A stretch of 64,000 bases of DNA. Source: Ascidia mentula (lineage: Eukaryota > Chordata > Ascidiacea > Phlebobranchia > Ascidiidae). The DNA lies in contig OX387200.1 of assembly GCA_947561715.1 (NCBI GenBank), forward strand, positions 20,462,501 through 20,526,500, written 5' to 3'. The notes below the pieces were generated by a model, which was given only the letters and a program-made list of their open reading frames with translations, was not told the origin of the DNA and ran no database searches. Positions 36,901 through 49,900 of the stretch are shown here, piece after piece. How positions within the stretch are numbered: position 1 is the first letter of the stretch; each line of letters begins with the position of its first letter. The translations under genes were made by a program, and so were the position numbers.

Positions 36901-39900
36901 CAGCAACGATATAAAGCTACTGTAGTTCAAAATATCGTAACTGCTGACCACAGCACAACTGACCAGCGCCCAGCTCTTGTTTGTGGCTGCAGTGTACACA
37001 GACAAGGGTTTGGGCGTTAATCCTTATCCCCTGCTGAAGAAACTGTATTGCTGGAGCTTGGTGTCGGGTTGCGTTTGACTGTTGGCGTAAAATTTGCCCC
37101 TATTTTTTTTCTCTTGAGAAATCGTTGCAATGGCTACTTGATTGTTTTCTCGGTTCATTACTCCAGCTTTTACGTTTTGTACACAGTTCAATGTGACAAT
37201 TTTACATTTCTGTTTACATCAATCTGGAATGGTATTGGGTGTGATAATGAAAACGTAATTTATAGACGTTGAATTGTTTTTGAAAGTTTCTGTTTGCAAC
37301 GATGGCCAAATAATGCCTGAAAAAACGTAACAGAATGGCTGGACTGATTTTACTTGATATTGTGAGACCTACAAACGAATTGAAGACAGTGAAATGCAAT
37401 CCATAAATCTGTGTAGTAATACGAGTGTTTTGCTTGTTTAAAGGAAAGCTTCGTGAGCGTGCGGGCCTATATAAACAAACTATATTACCCACCGGTTTTG
37501 CTGGTCTAATCCTCCCCTTGCTTCGATGAGAGACGCTCTCGCGCCGCCGTGGCAAACAAACAAAAAATAGCTCTCTCAGGTACCCGCGGCCCAGTTAGTT
37601 TTTCAGCCGCGTCGAACGCGTTTGGCACAATGAGCTGAAGAGGAATTCGGAGAACGAGGGAGAAAGAGAAGAGCGCTTGGTGAATGATCGTTTGTGACGT
37701 AAACCATCACGACAAGAGAAAGAGAACGGCGAAGTTGTTGCAGGTGTGTGAGCGAGAGAAAGCTTGATTCTAAGACGGTAGTCCTCGTGTGCGGGTGTGA
37801 TGCGAGTTAGGACAGTTAGCACACTGTAGGAGGCGCTAAAACAGCTGAAACCCACTTTACTTTTAACTTGACGATGGTTTTTTTGGATATGCTAGAATGC
37901 TAGCGGTTCTCAACCAGTCAGGAACCCAGCAGACTTTTATACATTCAGCAAATATTGGCTAACTTTGTTAGCATACCCTAAGCAGTTAAATCTTTAGAAA
38001 GCGTTGTTTCAGTAACATGGCCCTTACAGTCATTGTTAACGACAGCAAGTGCGCTTAGTTTATGCAAATGCATTCGACAAATGGAATTTGATTGGTGTTT
38101 GTGATGTGATAGATCGGTGTCGCTAGTAGTGGCATTTAACGAATATTAAAGTTACAAAAATCTTGTTGAAACTTAACGGTGAAACCTAAAGACAAAATTA
38201 CTTAAAACAGCCCAAAGGTTTGTTTGCGAATGGAAATCGTTTTTATTGTCTTGCTGAAACCATCGTTGAGACAAGGTTTTAAAACCTTTTAGTTTGTTAG
38301 TATTATAACCGGTTTTTGTAATGAGCGAAGTAGTCAGCCAGTTTTCTCTACTTGAGTTTGACAGTTTGATTATCATCAATCAAGTTTTAAGGTCACCGCA
38401 GATCGAAACTGATCGGCGGGAAAGTGTGAGTTGGTTTCCGGCAGAACTTATCGAAGAACCCGATCTCTTTCTCCACAGTGAAATGTGCTGTGTCGCAAAC
38501 TTTAAGGAAGAAGATAATAAATTTCTTAATAGTTGTGAAAGAGAGGTCGTTTAATATTTAATGAAATTTTGCCTCAGCAGCGCATAGTGGCGACGATGTG
38601 ATCAAAATATGCTGCAATATAGCGACAAATTTGGATTACTTCTGTCACCTTCTTCTCGGGTGCAATAATCGCCAAAAGATCAGAAGAACTTGTGTTCGGA
38701 CTTACCGGCTGTTGGCGGATTCTGAGTAATCCGGTCATTTTCCGCGTGAGAAGAGATCGCCGTGCGGTCATCCTGTTCAATATAATTCAAACAAAGTGGA
38801 ATGCGTCGACCCAAGACCCGCACTCACCCTCTTTACGGTAAAATCCTCGACCTAAGCATCAGAAATAGCTGGATTACCGTTTATTAAAGTCCTTGTGGCC
38901 AGAAATCATTGGAAAGCGTTGAATTCGTTGCTGTTACGGGTTTACAACATTATTGGATTTGTTTGTGTAAACGCTTATTTCTTGCACGCGTGTTTGAGCG
39001 AACGAATGGCTTGTTTAAACCCTGGCTAAGTTTTTGTAAGTTTTAATATGTTCAAAGCCTGATGTAGAAGTGATAAAAACGTGGACAATGCTCATGTTTC
39101 AAAAAGACGGCAGTGGTGGGCTCATCGATTTACGAGATGTTTTTAAGAAACATGATTCTTTCACCACGGTAAAAAACCGTATCGCGTGCCGACATTTCAG
39201 CAACGGCCCACTTCGTTACAATGTATTCTCCAACTTAAGCGAAGCAAAACAAAACCGAACAAGGTAGTGGGTTGCGTGCCCAAATGCCTGTCCTGTTGTC
39301 CGACCCTGGAACCACGTCATCGGTAAAGTATTGCCAAAGTTTTGGGGCAAACTTTTGTGCCAGTGATTTTGGGTTTTGTGGCGGCGCAAATTTTTGGCCA
39401 TGATTTCTTTGGCGAAATTCGTTGGTTGTTAATAGCATAAGTAGAGTAAATATGTGTTGTATGTCGGTTAACTGTGGCCTATTGCTTTGCATCGCGATTC
39501 GTCTGTTTTGTTTTCAAGCACTTTTTAAAAGAATTCAAAAGTTAATCCTCGTTTAGAGTTTGAATTCCTGGTCAACATTCCGTACACAAGGGTCTACAAA
39601 GTGTGGCAGACATTTGTTTTTTGCCAAATGTTGAACTGCAGTGGCCACTTAAAAGTGAGAACATGACGCACGCGAAAGCGCACTCACATTTCTAACAGCT
39701 CCTCTTGTTAAAAGCCGCGGAGTGGGTCGAGATTTGGGCGGCAAAATGTGATTGATCCATTAGGCCAGTAACATTGGTTGGAGCACTGATATGAGTGGCC
39801 ACAGGCGCAGATTCTTGAAAACATTCCAGATATTCCTGTTCTATGTTTCATAGTATTGGCATGAACAGATAAAATAGCTTCTGTTTTTTAGTTTTGCGAA

Positions 39901-42900
39901 CGACCAAATCCTCTCTTTAGTTTAAGTGAGAATCGTAACTTTATATTTATTTCCTTTAATGTTAACAACAGCATTTGACGGAACTCAACAACTTGTTTTC
40001 CAAGATTTTTCCTGTGTTTTTTAATTGTTACAAATTGGCAAAACGGCTCGGAAGTGACGTCAAACTTCTCCCAAACATATTCAAATTATCGCCATGTACT
40101 GGCAATCGTATTGCGCTATTTGAAGCGCGCTGGTTAATTATCGTTCCGCCATTTTTAATTCATCGAACTGGGCTGGCCGTTGGGCAAGTCGCGTGTTAAG
40201 CGCCATAACAAACGCTGGCTGTCCAACTTTGATTGACAAGCTCAATAAATGGAGAAATACCGGACGCGCATAGTTGTGGGTAAAGGATGGTGATGAAAAG
40301 TCGTTGTCTTCTTGTGCACTTGTTAAAGATTTGTGCAAACATTTAGGTTGTCTGTGGGTCAGAGTCTCATTTTTTATTGTTTTAATACCGAAAGTTTGTC
40401 GGGGTCAATTTTGGATTTCACTACAACTCCTTTTGATCAACCTTGTGTGTAAGTTTAAAAGTTTATTCGTGAAAGCAAATAGTCGCATTGGCGATTTTTT
40501 TTGAAGAACAGAGTGACCACAACATAAATGTGCGGATAATGTGATTTGATTATCGTAACTGGTCATATTTGTTTCGTGTAGATGGGGTTTCATTTGTTTT
40601 ACTTAAAACACTTTAAACCATGTTTACCTTTCCCCCAACTCGTTGTAAGCTAAGTGACGAATCCCTTTGCTGTATTCAGTCCGCACGTGCGTTTAAAAAG
40701 GAGAAGTACGCTTTTCTAAGTGGTCCCCTAGATGTTTGGGCCGGGTGCGTTGGGGTTCGCAATAAAAGCAAAGGAAAGGCGAACAATCGCCTCTTTGAGT
40801 CGGGTGGGGATAATACATCTGGCTTTAGTTACCTCTGCGTCTTCGATCTCACTACATCTCACCGCTTAACGCTAACACTTGCCCGCCGACAAATAGTCCG
40901 AATTACTGCGCGAAACTCCCATCAAACGCTGACTGATGCCTGTGATTGAAAGCTTTTTCGCAGTAGAGCTGAGTCTTCGCCCTGAGACATGCTCCAGAAT
41001 TTGGGAATACAAATTTTTGAGTAGCAGTTCAATACGGTAAAAAAAGCTTATTCATTGCAAGCAAAATAACCGGATCATAATACAATTATAGATGAAAGTA
41101 CTAAAAAGGCCCACATGGCAAACTTGGCCATGCAGCCGCCATTGTTGTCTGCGGTTGGTTTGTGTGTTTACTGCAGGAAATGTTCTGTAAATTTAGCGAT
41201 GCTCGCGGTTTACTTTTGTTCGTTTGCTCGAATCAACACAGACACACCGAGCATTTCCTTCCAATTAGTAAGTCGCTCTTTTGTCGCACTTAGAAAAACG
41301 CAACAGGGTGTTAAAACACTGTTTGTCTCGAGGTTGAAACGTATGTACTCGCGTTGTGTGCCGGCCAGACCTTGATCCGCTTGCTAGTCTTGTGTGAAAG
41401 CCTGCGCTTTTGACAGCAACGCGGACAGTTGTTTGTGATTCCCTGTCATGGCGCTTTGAGTGTGAGGCATTTGCGCCCCATTTACAGCCTCCTGGCAGTA
41501 ACACGAGAAGTTTGCCAGCGGATAAGAGTTGTGCTTCTGCATCATGGTGGCGGTCACCTCGCTGCGGAAGCCTTGACCTCTCGTAATGCTACAAAGCACC
41601 GCGTTGTAAACCGTGTCTACCATAAAAATGCTACATGAGACACCTGCTGTTGAGACATGGACACCGGATACACGAAGAGCCTCGCACGGCTAAAGGTTGA
41701 CTTGGCAGGGGTCGCTACCTCCTGTTAAACCTCCACGGGTATCCGATTTCCTCGGAATCCACGCTCATCTCGTCTTTCCTCTCCCGTTGTCCGCTTCGAT
41801 CGAAATTAACCTCGTTTCTCCGCCACTAACGAGAGCTTGTTCGTCACCTTCATTGTGTCAAGTCGCCTCTGTAAACACTCGGGCACAATGCAACGCTAGA
41901 TGAAGCTCATCTCGCTCTGCGTCCTCCCCCTCTCAGTTGTCAATTTGAAAGTTATTCTTGTTCGCACCCCTTATGATTGTTGGAAGTTCTACATTATGGC
42001 AATTAAAGTTAATATCGAGATGACTTTTGATTTTGGGTTGCCGCCGTTTGTTTTGTTCGTGTTTGCTTCCTGTTGTGACGTCACAATGACTGGAGTGTGC
42101 GATTTCCTTGTAAATCCTTCTAGAACGGTTGATTTACAATTTATTACGAGAACAACTCGGTTTAATATTGCACCGCGCGCCACTACATCCTTCCCCAGCT
42201 AACATTTAATTTAATCGCGCTTATGAACTTTGTTCACAAACCAGACGCAGAAAAAAGGGCCAAATCTCATAGGATTCCAACCACAACAAATTACGTCACT
42301 TGTTGCGGGTGGAATCCAACAAAAACTCGTTACACTGTTTCACAATTTGGACAGTTTCGTGCAATAACGCCCGGTCGTGTTATGAGGCCGGCTTCGACCT
42401 TCACCATATTACCCATGGGTATTAATGAACACATTTAACTGCCGAGAGGTCGCACATGTATGGAGTGTTCGTCGTCGTTGTCGTTTAGGTCCCACACGTT
42501 TAACCCAAGCGCACATGCAATATGCAGGCCTGCAGCTGGCGAACTTGGCATTCGGTTCATGACGCCGGGCCCCGTGCTGACTGACCGCATTTCCCCAAGT
42601 CGCCTGTCATCGCCACAGCTTGCGCTCTAATACCGCGACCATGTTCGATCTGAAGCAAATTTGCTCGGCAGCGCAATGCCGGTTCCCTGGTGACATTGAC
42701 GTGTTGCTCATAACGCGAACTGCCTTTGTGGTTTCCGAAGGATCATCCAAGCCTCGTGTCTTAGTCGGCTTGTTGAAGCCTCCAGCGCATCAAAGCAGTC
42801 GCTTCTAGGACACATAATTCGATTTCGAGACCTAATCGTTTTTGGCGCGGCTTGACTCAAGTTACTTACATCAATCGTGTTTGTTGTTTATTTCTCGTTG

Positions 42901-45900
42901 AAACCACAAAGTTGCAACGGTGTAAAAAACGATTTTAGCAATTTTGTTTTAATGAGCGAAGTATGATGAAACTTTGGTTTAATTGTGGTATTTTTAGTGG
43001 CATTGTTTCCTGAATAGTTTGACTAAATTATTTTCTAGATTTGATCTTGGAATTATGGAGTTCGTTATCCTAAATTATCACTGATGTTAACTCAAAAAAA
43101 ATAGCAGTTAACAAAAATTCATGTAACAAAGCGACACTCTGCAAACCCTCCAGCATCCACTCATGATAGTTGCCAGAAATTACCATAAAGCCACCAACCG
43201 TGCGTTAGTGTTAGATGTTTTTCAAAGCCCTCTCTTATAGCGGAGCCGATACTTGATTGGCTGAATATCGTTCTTGGCGTCGAAAAGGTGATCTCAAAAT
43301 CATGGGTTGGGTGAAAATTTAATGCTTCGCGCTGTTCAATAACGCACAGTGACATTAAGTAAAGCGAAAGATAATGTCGCGAACACCTGGACGGAGGACA
43401 TTGATCCGCCGGCCCTTGTAGCAAGGTTGTAATCAGACTCTGCTATCTGCTGCCCGCGTTTCCTCCATACAAATAACCTATGTACGTTGAGTCTTTCACT
43501 CAATCGGTCCGACCTACATAAGTACAATGAATGGCATCCCCTTGAATACTCAGAAGGGTGTTTGAAAGACCAAAAATAGGAGTGTGCAGTTGTTATTGGA
43601 TATAAAATGATAGTGAAAATGTTGCAACGCAATACGACTACATACCAACCCAATATCATATTTTTCGGTGTTTTTGTCATGTGGGGTAATTAAGTGCAAA
43701 GTAGGGGGAAATGTGACCCCCAGTTGTGGAGTTCAGTAAAATGTTTTCATGACCCTCGCATTCACCTCCCGTCCCTGCTCCTCGGAGTGCGAGGTCACAA
43801 AGATTACCTCGCCGACCCATATTGCGGATCATATTTTCGTATTAACGCGCCAGATGACACCACGGGCAGCTGCGTCAACAGCAAACCGCTTCATCTTGCC
43901 GCTGAGACGTGTTTGTGGGACGCGCGAAATTACCTTTAATGCTAAGCCGCGGCTTCGCTGAGCCTATACTGTGTCGAATAGTGGGCCAAGGTCTTGCGGT
44001 ATGGTGGGACGTCCTTCATCCATCAACTGGCGTTTGCAGTAAATAAACAAACATCGTCAACCGGGCGCGCGCACGCAACAGGTGTGCTCGTCATTCATAT
44101 TTGTTGTCCTGCGGCTTGCTAGGTGTGAAGCTGGTCGTACCCGCGGGCAAAACGCTTCAAGCTATTCACTCGCGCACTGTGTCCACGACGTGTGTTCTAA
44201 TAATACGTGACAAAAGGGTTCTGCCGACCGCGATTGTAGTCTTGCAGAAAATACTGGTGCGTTCGGTGCGGATTGATTAAAAGCTGGGATTGTTTTTGAA
44301 AACTGCCCCCAACAACAGGGAAGCATTCTAAGCCATTTGTATCCCAAGTACAAAAGTACAAAAAAATGTGTTTTTTCTTTTAGGTTTGATTTTTGATGTT
44401 AGTCGTGCTCAGGTTTACATGTGTTCATGTTACTTTTATCGAAGAAATCTCCTCTCGATTAACACAACACACGAAAAACAGGATTTCACCATTCCAAGAA
44501 ACGATTATCCTTCTTATAAAAATGCTCTCAGTGCGAGTCGCAATAACAGGATGTTCACTTTCCTTTACCACCAGTCGTACATCGGAGGTATAATAGCCAT
44601 CTTCCAAACCTGATCATTACTGGACCTTCTCCAGGTGCGCTGGTCCGTTCACACTGGTATTATGTGCCTTTGTTGATAGCAGCCGACACCTGCTAGTAGT
44701 AGAAGTAACAGGGCAACCCATTTTTACGCGTCCAAATGACCGGTTGGGTTTCGCTTGGATCTTCCCGTTCCAGTCTGTGGTAGGAATGTGATGGATTGAA
44801 ATGGGTGGTAAGTGGCAATCGAAAACGCTTTGAGTTGCCGCTTCAAAATATATAATCTTGTCCTTCGATGCGGTTTGTTTCTTCAAGTGCAGGTGTGCAA
44901 AAATAATTGTGGTTTATTTTAGAAGTTTTTTTTCCCCATTGAATAAAATTATGAGCTGGATTTGTCCATCTTGAAGCGGTTCCAAGGCTAAAAGGCGTTG
45001 TTGAATGTTATAAAGTGTTGTTATTTGCCAAAGCACAATATCGTTTTTTTATCATTGAAATAATCATTGGGTGCAATTTAAGTTTTAACTGTCCTCACGG
45101 TGCATTACGTACTGTTAGTGTGCTGTCGAAAAAAACCCTCCGCAAGAGCTTCAAAGCGACATTTCCTTCGCGAAGATCGCGTGACAGAATTGTTCCGGTT
45201 GTGTCTTAACAACGCCAGACCCCTTTATGGTTGTTGCGTACCCCGAGCCAAGGGGGTCAAAGGCCCCCAGAACTCATTGGAGGAATCGGTATCTGGGTAC
45301 AAACCCGAGGTTTGGGGTCGAGGTGCGGCAAAACATGTAAGGATTGCCTTTTAAAGTCGTTGTTATTCCTCTGCGTCTCGCTAAACTGAACTGGATAATT
45401 CGGGTTGCTTTTGGTGGTTGAAAACTGTTGAAGCAAAAATCTCAAATTTTGTTACGAAGCAAGCTTGGTATTCAAGAGCTTTCATTTTGACTGTGTAACT
45501 AGGTGGATTCACGCAAGTGAGATAGCGATCCACTGATTGTGGTTCTCATTGCCCGCGGGTTTGGACGCCATTCAGCTTGCAAGGGTCGCCTGTATTTCAG
45601 GAACTTTCTCAAATACTTGATGTGGTTTTGTTCCAGCAATTCGACAATTGCAAACTAAACACCTTGCATTGAAGAAAAGCAATGTGAAAAAGTGTCAGTT
45701 GTTTTTTTGCCTAAAGACACGTTGATGTTCATTGGTTTTTTGAAGGCCTCTGTGTTTTCGGTCTCCCTATGATTACGCTTAATATAGTGCGGCGTTGGCG
45801 AAGTTCGTCCGTAATCATCGCAGAAACGTGTACAATTGGTTGAAGGATTTGATTGCCTTTAATTAGTTGAACTCATTTGGGCAGAGGTTCGTCTCATGAA

Positions 45901-46732
45901 CCTACCAACCTGAACATACTGATTACTTTTTATAAAAAACATTCATTTTATGCGTTCACCTTTTATTGCAACGTATTTGCTCAGATACATCTTCCATCTG
46001 TCGCTGTACCACAGTCAATGTATTATGTAACATTATACGTAGACCGCATATACAGCAAACCACTAACAGGCGACAGGTCGGGCGAATTCCATCTTAAACA
46101 CAAAACTCGCGGATCATTGTTCGCAAAATAACAAACTTCTCATTGCAAAAAGACGCCCGGGGCAGTGGGAGGCATACAGGGTCATGTTGAAGTCAAGGTC
46201 AGTGTGGGATTGTCTTCGTCACCACAGCTTTGGCGGGTGCTTAAATAAATCCAGTCTCAGAAACGCAAATATATCTCTTCCTTCGCAACAACTATGCCTG
46301 ACAGTGGTTGCTGGATCCAAATCGGTTTCAACCACAACACTCGCGGGCGGCCGAGGTTACAAGTTCAGTGTTATTACTGAGTTGTGCATAAGGTTAGGCG
46401 TCGATTTATCTTCAATTGGTCGGCTGTTGTCAGTTTGTTCGTGGAAACAGTCGTCACTGGTTCGATTTGGCCTTTTGTTTGTTGTCAATGTATTGCGACC
46501 ACACATAGCGACATTTTAAGACACTCGTTCTGACTAATGTTGCTTCTTGTTTTGCTTTGTGATGTTTTTGTTCGAAAATGTGTGTAGATATTACGATTTT
46601 AATATTCCATTATAAAACTATGGTATTCGTTCCACAATGGGGCAGTGTGCCATGCAGAACTTTTCACCAAACAAACTCTGCGCACAACCTCTTTACATTG
46701 TTCTAATTTTACCTTGTTCTTCGATTTGCAGA
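27941..46732. other. Long intergenic / RGM upstream region, no supportable gene
   Basis: Nearly 19 kb with only short, mutually overlapping open frames and none that splice into a recognisable protein. The longest (195 codons, - strand, 28791-28204) shows no domain. CpG-rich patches alternate with AT-rich stretches. TGACGTCA at 40055 and 42076. A 5' untranslated exon and promoter of RGM could lie here or just upstream of 46733, but no unambiguous core promoter was found. Confidence 0.5.
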
Positions 46733-46846
46733 ACGAACCCACCCAACCCCGCTTTCACGCTGAGTGACGTAAGCGCCGGAGCAACGTGTCACAATCCCCC
46801 CTTGTGTCGTCACAATCCGTGGCAAGAAAAGTCTAAATGGACGGGG

Positions 46847-46946
46847 ATGATGTTGGCTGGGTGCTCCTCGGTTGGGTCGACGCATTTCAATATTTCTGCG
46901 AGGGCGCTGTTCCTTATTTTTCTGATGTTTATTCTCGTTCAAACAG
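46847..46946 (+). CDS. RGM: RGM exon with signal peptide
   Basis: ATG at 46847 opens MMLAGCSS..., followed by ALFLIFLMFILVQT, a typical signal-peptide core, and ends at a perfect donor AAACAG|GTGAGT. The single leftover G joins CG of the next exon to make Ala, giving a natural cleavage region QTA before TSCGQKC. The frame is open upstream to another ATG at 46637, but a good acceptor (TTCGATTTGCAG, ending 46732) suggests the exon starts at 46733 with 114 bases of leader. I chose 46847 because it places the hydrophobic core near the N-terminus. Confidence 0.8.
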
Positions 46947-49900
46947 GTGAGTTGTTCATCTCTTTCATGTGGTTCACCGTCCGCCTGTTAATTGTGTTAT
47001 GAGTGTGAGGGTTCGGGTTACATAATGACGCGGCCCCGTGCCGTTTGTCGCGCAGCGGAAAACCGTGGCTTAAAATTTGTTTACCGCCCGTCTGAAAAGA
47101 TTGCCTAGATCTGCCAGCTCTGTGTTAAAGCACTGGGGATGATTTATGTGTTTGACGCGTTTTTTTTATCCACCAGCTGTGTTGTTTGTCACTTATCACC
47201 CCCTAGAGCTTTCAAGTAATCTATTAACATCCCCTGTGGGTATTTCTTATAGGATGTTTAACATTTCAACCGATTTAAAGAAAATTCATGTAATTTGTCA
47301 TAACGTTCCATTTCGAGTTATGTTAAGTTCAGTACCACATTTGTCTTTGAAAAACTTTGGGCTAGTTACGTTTTGCAAACACTGGTTAAACTCAAAGTAT
47401 CAAGTTTTTTTCACACTTGACTGCCTCCTAATTAATCTTGTAAGGTGTTGACCCAGGGTCCCATTCGCAATGAAAAGTTACGCTTCGCTTGATTGCAAGA
47501 ATTTTTGAAGTTCTGCTAGCGTTAAGGTCTGACTAAGCAAGTGCAATGGCGCTAGCGCTGTTTCTAATGAATACAATTTGGGATGAGATTGGACGTATTT
47601 CTGTAATGCAATAGACCCAATAAAATGAACGGCATTGTTAGTTTTTTCTTGGCCACAGTATTTCCACCTTGGTTTGTATCCAGCGGGTTACACCTTTGGT
47701 ACCCAATGGTTAATGGTGGGGGTGGCTGTATAGTCAACACAAAGTTAGGTCGAAACAGTGACCTTGCTTTGACGAATCCCGTTGGTATGAAACGTAGCGA
47801 ATGGGATTAATTTTGGGATTAAACTTCCAAAAATAAGACACAAGACGGTTGATTTTTTTTTGATACCGAGACCCAACCCGTCACCACCTTAACCCGGTTT
47901 CACGCATCCTGCCGAAAGTCAACAAACATAAACTAATACCGTTAACTTTTCCAAAAAACCATCACCTAAACGCACAACAGCAGCCTAGACGGCGACGAAA
48001 CGCTACATTGCCACACTATATCACTGCCACGCGACAGGTTTTCCGGTTATTCGTCCGAGTTTTCCGCAATGACCTGCCCTGTATGTTACCACACCTTCCT
48101 GGTCGTGATAGATCGAACGTCGTGTCTAAGGGTGGCCGTTGTCTTCCTACATTGTAGTGATGGATGAATGTTGGAGTGATTCACCACCCGTTCTTTGTTA
48201 AGTTTTATTCATAAAGTTACTGTCATAATACAATTATTGCACAGCATGATTCACCACGAGTCCGGACATACGTAAATAGGACTTCCGTGGAAAAAAACGC
48301 AACCTCTTCTTAACGCAAATCAATCCTTTAAAAATCAACTGCTATGGTTCCACAGCCTTCATACGCATCTGAACAAAACATCATTTCAGGACGCACGTCA
48401 AAGGCCAAATGAAACCGCGTATTAAGCACACTAAATTACGGTCGGCAAACCACCGCATTATGCCCAATTAGGATCGGCACAGATTGTGTTTCTGGTGGAT
48501 ATATTGCAAGATTCTAGCGTGTTGCAAAATCCAGTGGACCATTTGATCTCATGGCCGTAGTATTGTACACGGGAATCTTGTTTTTCCCTAACATTTTACC
48601 GGGCTGTCTGGGGGCGACCGTGTCATTGACGTCACCACACTCCAATTTATGTCATTTCCTTAATGCCCACTTGTCGGTCGGTCGTCATGGAAACCGACCT
48701 CGGTAATTTTAGGCATGGGTGAAGATTCACACGCACGAATACGACGGGTTGTGGTTCTTTGCTTATCCTACACTTTATTGTGTTCAATTCTTAGTGTCCC
48801 GAAGTGCTGCAAAACTTTTTGTAGCAAAAAGGTTGCGTTTTCAACGCGCCAATGTTACAAATATGTTTAAAAAAAGACATTCCAACAGAAACGCTTTTAT
48901 CTGTGCAATTGTGAGTTGCGAATGTAAAACTCTTGGTATAAATTTTCAAAAACACACGAACTTCTTTGTTAAGTTACTTGTCTCAATATTGCCAATTTTT
49001 ATTTATAGCAGAAAAGTTCAGTCAACCAGTTGAGCTTAAACAAAATTGCCATTATGGCATTCAATCTTAACTAAAGCACATAAACTGTCAAAATACGATT
49101 GGTTCCGACCAAGCGTTTAAAACCGGCCACAGAATCAAGTCATTGTTCCCCTTTTCTTTGTGAGTTTCGTTTGCTTAAAGCTGTAGATTTGTCCATCGAT
49201 AAAAACTGGCACAATGAAGCTTGATGTGCTGATAAATAGAGCCGACTAGAGCAGCAAATATCATGCAATAATGCACTTCTTTGGTAAGAGAGCTAACGGA
49301 TTAAGGCGCAGAAAACGTGTTTGATGTCGGTGGCAGGAAGTCGGTTTGTAAATATTACTTCTGCCGCACAAAACAGAAAGGCTACAGCCCTGTCTGCAAG
49401 TTTTGTTGACTTTCGCCAGACGATGTTCGGTGCTCCTAGGGGTCTTTTGATGTGGGTTGTACAACGTCATAAGAGTTAATCCGCGGATTACTCAGACTTT
49501 AGACGACGAACCCAGTGTTCACGTCTCACCTGTTTACCAGTGTTATAGTTTATGCAGCAGATGTTTTAGATTCCGATCGGTATTATTGGGTTAATGTAGG
49601 ATATTGTCGCACTTTGGTCGTCGCAACAACAACTTTTGTGATGGTTTTTATCCATAGTGTACTTATATACCGTCGTGTATCCGACAGGGTTGCATTATGA
49701 TAAATCGTTATAATTCTGAAACCTCGCTTTAGAAATGCCAACGATGTCCCTTAAGCCCGAAAGTGCCACGAATGCCTAGTTCGAGGTTTAAACGATAAAT
49801 CGCGTGGTCACGATCCATCAGAAAGCGAATCCGGACGCAATCCGTCTCATTTAATCCCGAAAAGCTATGTGGTGCCTCTAATAAGTCGGCGTACCTTCAA

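Noticed and set aside
46637..46846. Longer N-terminus for RGM starting at ATG 46637
   Set aside because: Frame is open but a good splice acceptor at 46732 interrupts it, and it would bury the signal peptide 90 residues inside.
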